Assembly (NCBI RefSeq): GCF_050107715.1
Contig: NZ_JBNILN010000001.1
Coordinates: 558,001-622,000 of the forward strand
Length of the DNA: 64,000 nucleotides
Origin: Metabacillus_B sp050107715
Lineage (GTDB): Bacteria > Bacillota > Bacilli > Bacillales > Bacillaceae
Direction of reading: 5' to 3'
How positions within the stretch are numbered: the stretch's first letter is position 1; every line of letters begins with the position of its first letter. The position numbers and the translations under genes are program-made. The notes under the pieces were generated by a model that worked only from the letters and a program-made list of their open reading frames with translations, was not told where the DNA came from and did not search any database. Below, piece after piece: positions 59,796 through 64,000 of this stretch.

Positions 59796-60214
59796 TCGAC
59801 TTTATTCTCCTTTCGGACATGGGTATCATTTTCATCGAGCCATTTCATATCCTTGAAAAGATGGTCCCGGCTGTATTCCGCCAGCTCAAAATGATTGGTC
59901 ATGACAATCGCTTCGGTCGGGCAGACCTCCGTGCATAAATCGCAAAGAATGCATATTTCAAAGTTAATGTCATAGGTCTCGATGATTTTTCCCTTTTTCG
60001 ACGGATCGGGGTGTTTTTTTCCGGTTAGCGAAATGCAGTCTGTCGGGCAGATGTGGACGCATTGATTGCAGACGATGCATTTTTCCGGATAAAATTTTTG
60101 GATGCCTCTGAACCGGTCGGGAAGCTGCAGCGCCTCATTCGGATAATCATATGTCACTTTTTTCTTCGTCAGATTTTTCAGCGTGTAGGAAAGTCCTTTC
60201 CCCAAACCCCGCAT
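59792..60214 (-). CDS. nuoI: NADH-quinone oxidoreductase subunit I
   Basis: A 140-residue ferredoxin-like subunit with two tetranuclear cluster motifs: CIVCNQCVHICP (about 46-57) and CILCDLCTEVCP (about 92-103), clusters N6a and N6b. The N-terminal segment lies on the membrane and meets subunits B and D. The C-terminus is short. It overlaps nuoJ by four bases. Confidence 0.95.
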   Translation of the reverse strand: MRGLGKGLSYTLKNLTKKKVTYDYPNEALQLPDRFRGIQKFYPEKCIVCNQCVHICPTDCISLTGKKHPDPSKKGKIIETYDINFEICILCDLCTEVCPTEAIVMTNHFELAEYSRDHLFKDMKWLDENDTHVRKENKVE

Positions 60215-60235
60215 GATGCCACTCCCTTTATCGTT

Positions 60236-61240
60236 TTATCGGAAAAACCATTCCTTTATGAGTGCGGTGATAAAAATGTTTGCCAGCGCAGCGGGAAGGA
60301 GAACCTTCCAGCCAAATTCCATCAGCTGATCGGCGCGGAGACGCGGAAACGTAACACGAAACCAAATAAGGACGAACACGACCATGCTGAATTTCAGGGC
60401 AAACCATACGGCTCCGGGTATGAAGCCAAGAAACGGAATGGCATGCCAGCCGCCCAGGAACAGAACGGTGGTCAGGGAGGCCATCGCAAAAAAGTACACA
60501 TATTCAGATAGCATGAAAAATGCCCACCGGAAACCGGAGTACTCCACATGATAGCCTGCCACGAGCTCTGACTCTGCTTCCGGGAGATCAAACGGCGTCC
60601 GGTTCAGCTCTGCAACAGATGCAATCAGGAAAATGAGGAAGCCGACCGGCTGGACAAAGATAAACCAGACGTTCTCCTGCGCCCCGACAATTTCATTTAA
60701 ATTCAGGCTTCCGGAAAGCAAAACCACGCCAATGACACTCATCACAAGCGGTATTTCATAGGAAATCATCTGCGCGGCTGCCCGCATTCCGCCCAAAAGC
60801 GAGTATTTATTGTTCGATGCCCAGCCACCCGCTACCACACCCACAGTCGTCAGTCCGGAAACCGCTATATAGTAAAGCAAACCCACCCCGATGTCCGAGA
60901 ACTGAAAGGCGTCTGTAAACGGAATGACCGCCAGAACGAGGAAAGCCGGTGCAAAGGCAATAATCGGAGCAAGAATGAACAGCGGACGGTCGGCAAGCTT
61001 TGGAATCGTATCTTCCTTTAACAGCAGCTTAAGCACGTCAGAGACCGTTTGCAGCAGCCCCCATCGTCCGCCCACCTGATTCGGTCCGATCCGGCCCTGC
61101 ATAAATCCCATCACCTTCCGTTCGGCTAAAATACCGTACGTCACAAATCCCAGCACCACAAACATAAAGAGCAGGGCAAGAGAGAAAAAGGCGAGAAAAT
61201 TGAGCCAGCTCGGCTGAGAGGAAATGAGATCCTGCATCAT
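60236..61240 (-). CDS. nuoH: NADH-quinone oxidoreductase subunit H
   Basis: A 334-residue eight-helix subunit that forms the quinone chamber. VMGFMQGRIGPNQVGG (about 44-59), IPFTDAFQFSDIGVGLLYY and ASVAELNRTPFDLPEAESELVAGYHVEYSG (about 203-232, acidic quinone loop) are conserved. It starts directly at the nuoD stop, with no nuoE, F or G between. Confidence 0.96.
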   Translation of the reverse strand: MMQDLISSQPSWLNFLAFFSLALLFMFVVLGFVTYGILAERKVMGFMQGRIGPNQVGGRWGLLQTVSDVLKLLLKEDTIPKLADRPLFILAPIIAFAPAFLVLAVIPFTDAFQFSDIGVGLLYYIAVSGLTTVGVVAGGWASNNKYSLLGGMRAAAQMISYEIPLVMSVIGVVLLSGSLNLNEIVGAQENVWFIFVQPVGFLIFLIASVAELNRTPFDLPEAESELVAGYHVEYSGFRWAFFMLSEYVYFFAMASLTTVLFLGGWHAIPFLGFIPGAVWFALKFSMVVFVLIWFRVTFPRLRADQLMEFGWKVLLPAALANIFITALIKEWFFR

Positions 61241-62340
61241 CAGCCATCCACCTCCCCGAGAACGATATCAATGGCCCCTAAAATGGTAATCAGGTTCGCC
61301 ATGTTTTCTCCTTCCAGCAGCTTTGGAAGAATTTGCAGATTGTAAAAGGACGGTCTTCTGAATTTCAAGCGGTACGGCTCTTTCTTTCCTTCCGAGGCAA
61401 TGTAGCAGCCGATTTCTCCTCTGGGCGATTCGATCCGGACGTACGTTTCGCCCTTTGGCGGCTTAATAATCTTCGGCACCTTCGCCATAATCGGACCGTC
61501 ACCCGGGAATTGCCCGAGAGCCTGTTCAATAATTTTCAGCGATTCTTCAATTTCAGCCATCCTGCATTCATACCGGGCAAATGCATCCCCTTTTGTCCGG
61601 ACCGGAATCTCAAAGTCAAACCGGTCATAAATGGAGTAAGGCTCATCCTTCCTTAAATCCCACTCTGTTCCAGTACACCTCAGATTCGCTCCGCTCAATG
61701 AGTATTCAATCGCTTCTTCTTGCGTATAAATGCCAACGTTCTTCACCCGGTTCAAAAAGATTTCGTTTCCCGATACGAGGTCGTGATACCCCTTCAGCTG
61801 TTCTCTCATATATGGAACAAATTCAGCAGCCTTCTCAAGCCACCCATCCGGAGCGTCCCACTTGACCCCGCCGACTCTCATGTAATTAAAGGTCAGCCGG
61901 GCTCCCGACAGCTCCGTTAATAGATTGATAATCATCTCCCGTTCCCTGAACGCATATAAAAACGGGCTGACCGCTCCGATATCAAGGAGATAGGTCCCCC
62001 ACCAGACAAGGTGGCTCGCTACCCGGCCGAGCTCCATAGCGAGAATCCTCAAATATTCTGCTCTTTCGGGTGGCTCAATACCAGCCATTGTCTCCACCGC
62101 ATGGCAGATCACGTAATTGTTCGTCATCGCCGATAAATAATCCATGCGGTCGGTGTAGGGGATAATCTGGGTATACTGCAGATTTTCTGCAAGCTTTTCC
62201 GTTCCGCGGTGAAGATAGCCGACGACCGGGGTGGCTTCTTTGATGATTTCCCCGTCAATCTTAATGACGAGGCGAAAGACCCCGTGTGTGCTCGGGTGCT
62301 GCGGGCCTACATTTAACAGCATTTCCTCTGTGCGCATCAC
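61240..62340 (-). CDS. nuoD: NADH-quinone oxidoreductase subunit D
   Basis: A 366-residue hydrogenase-like subunit binding quinone. LNVGPQHPSTHGVFRLV (about 9-25) and GYLHRGTEKL hold the quinone His. LRWxx-type SGANLRCTGTEWDLRK and the C-terminal Asp region GAIDIVLGEVDG are present. The GTG/ATG start is GTGATGCGC. It follows nuoC by three bases. Confidence 0.96.
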   Translation of the reverse strand: MMRTEEMLLNVGPQHPSTHGVFRLVIKIDGEIIKEATPVVGYLHRGTEKLAENLQYTQIIPYTDRMDYLSAMTNNYVICHAVETMAGIEPPERAEYLRILAMELGRVASHLVWWGTYLLDIGAVSPFLYAFREREMIINLLTELSGARLTFNYMRVGGVKWDAPDGWLEKAAEFVPYMREQLKGYHDLVSGNEIFLNRVKNVGIYTQEEAIEYSLSGANLRCTGTEWDLRKDEPYSIYDRFDFEIPVRTKGDAFARYECRMAEIEESLKIIEQALGQFPGDGPIMAKVPKIIKPPKGETYVRIESPRGEIGCYIASEGKKEPYRLKFRRPSFYNLQILPKLLEGENMANLITILGAIDIVLGEVDG

Positions 62341-62343
62341 CAG

Positions 62344-63393
62344 CTACACCTCCACATCATACGGTTCATAATCTTTTCTGAGCGGATGGCCGACCCACTC
62401 ATCCGGAAGCATAATCCGCTTTAAATTCGGGTGATTCGTAAAATGAATGCCCAAAAGATCAAAGGTCTCGCGCTCCGGCCAGTCTGCACCCCTCCACAAA
62501 TTGGCCACAGATTCAACCTCCGGCTGACCGCGGTCCAGCTTCGTCTTTAAAACAAGGCTTTGCTTATGGGTATAGGAGAATAAATAGAGGTAAATTTCCA
62601 TATGAGTCTGAAAATCCGTGCCGTGCATTTCCGATAAATAATCGTACTCCATATCCTTATGGTGGCGTAGCAGCGTCGCTGCCTCCAAATACCGTTCTCT
62701 TCTCACCGTAATGGTCGGCACTTCCTTAGAGAGCCGGTTAATTGAAGCCTCCTCCACACTCTCATCGCCAAACGCTTCCCGAAGCAGTGCTGCCGTCCGG
62801 TTAAGCCTCGGTTCATGAACAGATGGCAAGGGTTTTACAGGTTCCGGAGTTTCTTTTGCGGCAAGCTTCGCCTTCGCCGCGGCAGCCGCTTTAGCTTTGG
62901 CAGCAGCCACAGCCTTTGCTTTCGCCTTAGCGGCATCATCCTCCGCAAAACTTTCCGTCCGGGAAGCCTTCGCAAGGGCGGCCGCCTTTGCTTTTGCTGC
63001 AGCGGCGGCTTTTTGCTTTGCGAGCTCTTCTGCACTCACGCCTGATTCAGGCTGCCCCCCCTCCTGCCTTTTTTGCTTGGCCAGGGCGGCGGCCTTTGCT
63101 TTTGCAGCGGCAGCGGCTTTTTGCTTTGCGAGCTCTTCTGCACTCACGCCTGATTCAGGCTGCTCCCCCTCCTGCCTTTTTTGCTTGGCCAGGGCGGCCG
63201 CCTTTGCTTTTGCTGCAGCGGCGGCTTTTTGCTTTGCGAGCTCGAGGGCTTCGGCTTTTTGCTCCTGGTTCGCTTCAGCGGTAACAGCTGCTTCCATGTT
63301 CCGGTTTCGTTCTTCCAGCTTTTTCTTCGCTTCTTCTTTCGCTCTGGCAGCTGCTTCTTTTTTCAGCTGCTCCCTTTCTTTTTCATCTGCCAT
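62344..63393 (-). CDS. nuoC: NADH-quinone oxidoreductase subunit C with Ala/Lys-rich extension
   Basis: The last about 150 residues are a normal NuoC domain (SINRLSKEVPTITVRRERYLEAATLL, NLWRGADWPERETFDLLGI, RIMLPDEWVGHPLRKDYEPY), docking beside subunit D. The first about 200 residues are a lysine/alanine-rich, probably helical extension with 36-residue repeats (AKQKAAAAAKAKAAALAK then QKRQEGEQPESG). This nearly doubles the usual length. Such extensions occur in some Bacillales NuoC proteins, without a proven role. Confidence 0.93.
   Translation of the reverse strand: MADEKEREQLKKEAAARAKEEAKKKLEERNRNMEAAVTAEANQEQKAEALELAKQKAAAAAKAKAAALAKQKRQEGEQPESGVSAEELAKQKAAAAAKAKAAALAKQKRQEGGQPESGVSAEELAKQKAAAAAKAKAAALAKASRTESFAEDDAAKAKAKAVAAAKAKAAAAAKAKLAAKETPEPVKPLPSVHEPRLNRTAALLREAFGDESVEEASINRLSKEVPTITVRRERYLEAATLLRHHKDMEYDYLSEMHGTDFQTHMEIYLYLFSYTHKQSLVLKTKLDRGQPEVESVANLWRGADWPERETFDLLGIHFTNHPNLKRIMLPDEWVGHPLRKDYEPYDVEV
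63022..63237 (-). repeat. Two 108-bp tandem repeats inside nuoC
   Basis: The repeat borders are GAGCTC sites at 63022, 63130 and 63238, exactly 108 bp apart, with few differences between copies. A partial copy extends below 63022 (toward the 3' end of nuoC). Each unit encodes 36 residues, so copy number can change in frame. Confidence 0.9.
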
Positions 63394-63396
63394 GAA

Positions 63397-63909
63397 TTAG
63401 AGCACCCGCTTTCCGGTTTTCGCCTCGTAGCGGATTTTTTCTTTCAGTTTATTAATTCCGTAAATGAGGGCAGCGGGATTTGGAGGACAGCCGGGGATAT
63501 ACACATCCACCGGAACTATTTGATCGACGCCTTTGACGACCGCGTAGGATTTTATATATGGACCGCCAGCCGTTGCGCATGAACCCATCGCGATCACCCA
63601 TTTCGGTTCGGGCATCTGATCATACAGCCGTTTCAGGATTGGAGCCATCTTCTTCGTAACGGTTCCGGAAACAATCATCACGTCCGATTGCCTTGGAGAT
63701 GTCCGAAAGAAAGACCCAAATCGGTCAAGATCGTAGTGGGAAGCGCCGACTCCCATCATCTCAATAGCACAGCAGGCGAGGCCGAATGTAAGGGGCCATA
63801 AGGAATTGCTGCGCGCCCAGGCTTTCAGCTCTTCCAGTGTGGATAGGAAGACACTTTGTCTGATTTCCTCCAATTCTCCAGGAGGCAGATTTTCAAGTTT
63901 CAAGTCCAT
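63397..63909 (-). CDS. nuoB: NADH-quinone oxidoreductase subunit B
   Basis: A 170-residue subunit holding cluster N2. The ligands are in TFGLACCAIEMMG (tandem Cys, about 43-55), AMGSCATAGG (about 107-116) and YIPGCPPNPAALI (about 136-148). It meets subunit D at the quinone site. The start overlaps the end of nuoA by ten bases. Confidence 0.96.
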   Translation of the reverse strand: MDLKLENLPPGELEEIRQSVFLSTLEELKAWARSNSLWPLTFGLACCAIEMMGVGASHYDLDRFGSFFRTSPRQSDVMIVSGTVTKKMAPILKRLYDQMPEPKWVIAMGSCATAGGPYIKSYAVVKGVDQIVPVDVYIPGCPPNPAALIYGINKLKEKIRYEAKTGKRVL

Positions 63910-64000
63910 TTAAGCACCCCTTTTTTCCATGCGTACATCAGACCAATCAGCAGCATCACCACAAAGATCAGCATTTCAATCAGAGCAAAAAGACCAAGCT
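63900..64000 (-). CDS. nuoA: NADH-quinone oxidoreductase subunit A, C-terminal part
   Basis: Only the last 32 codons are inside the window: LGLFALIEMLIFVVMLLIGL, then MYAWKKGVLKWT. The hydrophobic helix and tail match the third helix of NuoA. It continues beyond the right edge and overlaps nuoB. Confidence 0.85.
   Translation of the reverse strand, partial: LGLFALIEMLIFVVMLLIGLMYAWKKGVLKWT

Overview
The window is chromosomal DNA of an endospore-forming, flagellated member of the Bacillaceae. It carries spoIIID, spoIIQ, spoIID, mbl, murAA, ywmB, ywzB, flhO/flhP, fabZ, ssbB (ywpH), ywpF and ywqA-E homologues in an order close to the yw- region of Bacillus subtilis. Genus and species cannot be fixed from the sequence alone. 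Almost all genes lie on the minus strand, so operons read from high to low coordinates.

Region 1 (about 0.3-12 kb) is a capsule/exopolysaccharide locus. Its regulatory head is a tyrosine-kinase module: modulator YwqC, kinase YwqD and PHP phosphatase YwqE. Then comes a structured leader that I interpret as an EAR (eps-associated RNA) antitermination element, then gtaB and a priming sugar-phosphate transferase. An AT-rich, probably exchanged cassette follows, with a pyruvyl transferase, flippase, acetyltransferase, Wzy polymerase, a two-subunit Alg14/Alg13-type glycosyltransferase, a GT2 enzyme and a decayed galE.

Region 2 (12-18 kb) holds small membrane/unknown genes and the SWIM zinc-finger plus SNF2 helicase pair (ywqB-ywqA). 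Region 3 (18-31 kb) holds a REP-associated tyrosine transposase (RAYT), arrays of about 127-bp repeats beside it, and a complete type VII secretion operon (yukE/esxA, yukD/esaB, yukC/essB, yukBA/essC, yueB/esaA, yueC/essA). Repeats of the same family recur at 30.9-31.1, 33.2-33.4 and 42.2-43.1 kb.

Region 4 (31-49.7 kb) is mixed housekeeping: small possibly sporulation-related genes, a broken GAF-STAS gene, a chemoreceptor, DedA, an MFS transporter, ssbB, ywpF, fabZ, the flhO-flhP-epuA operon, a TetR regulator with paired operators, mbl, spoIIID, a Gfo/Idh dehydrogenase, spoIIQ, a VanZ-like protein and a GNAT enzyme.

Region 5 (49.9-64 kb) has spoIID, murAA, ywmB, ywzB and an eleven-gene respiratory complex I operon (nuoA-D, H-N) without nuoE, F or G, running off the right edge inside nuoA. 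The most unusual features are the RAYT with its repeat family and hairpins, the EAR-like leader, the twin TetR operators, and repeat expansions inside EssA, EsaA and NuoC.
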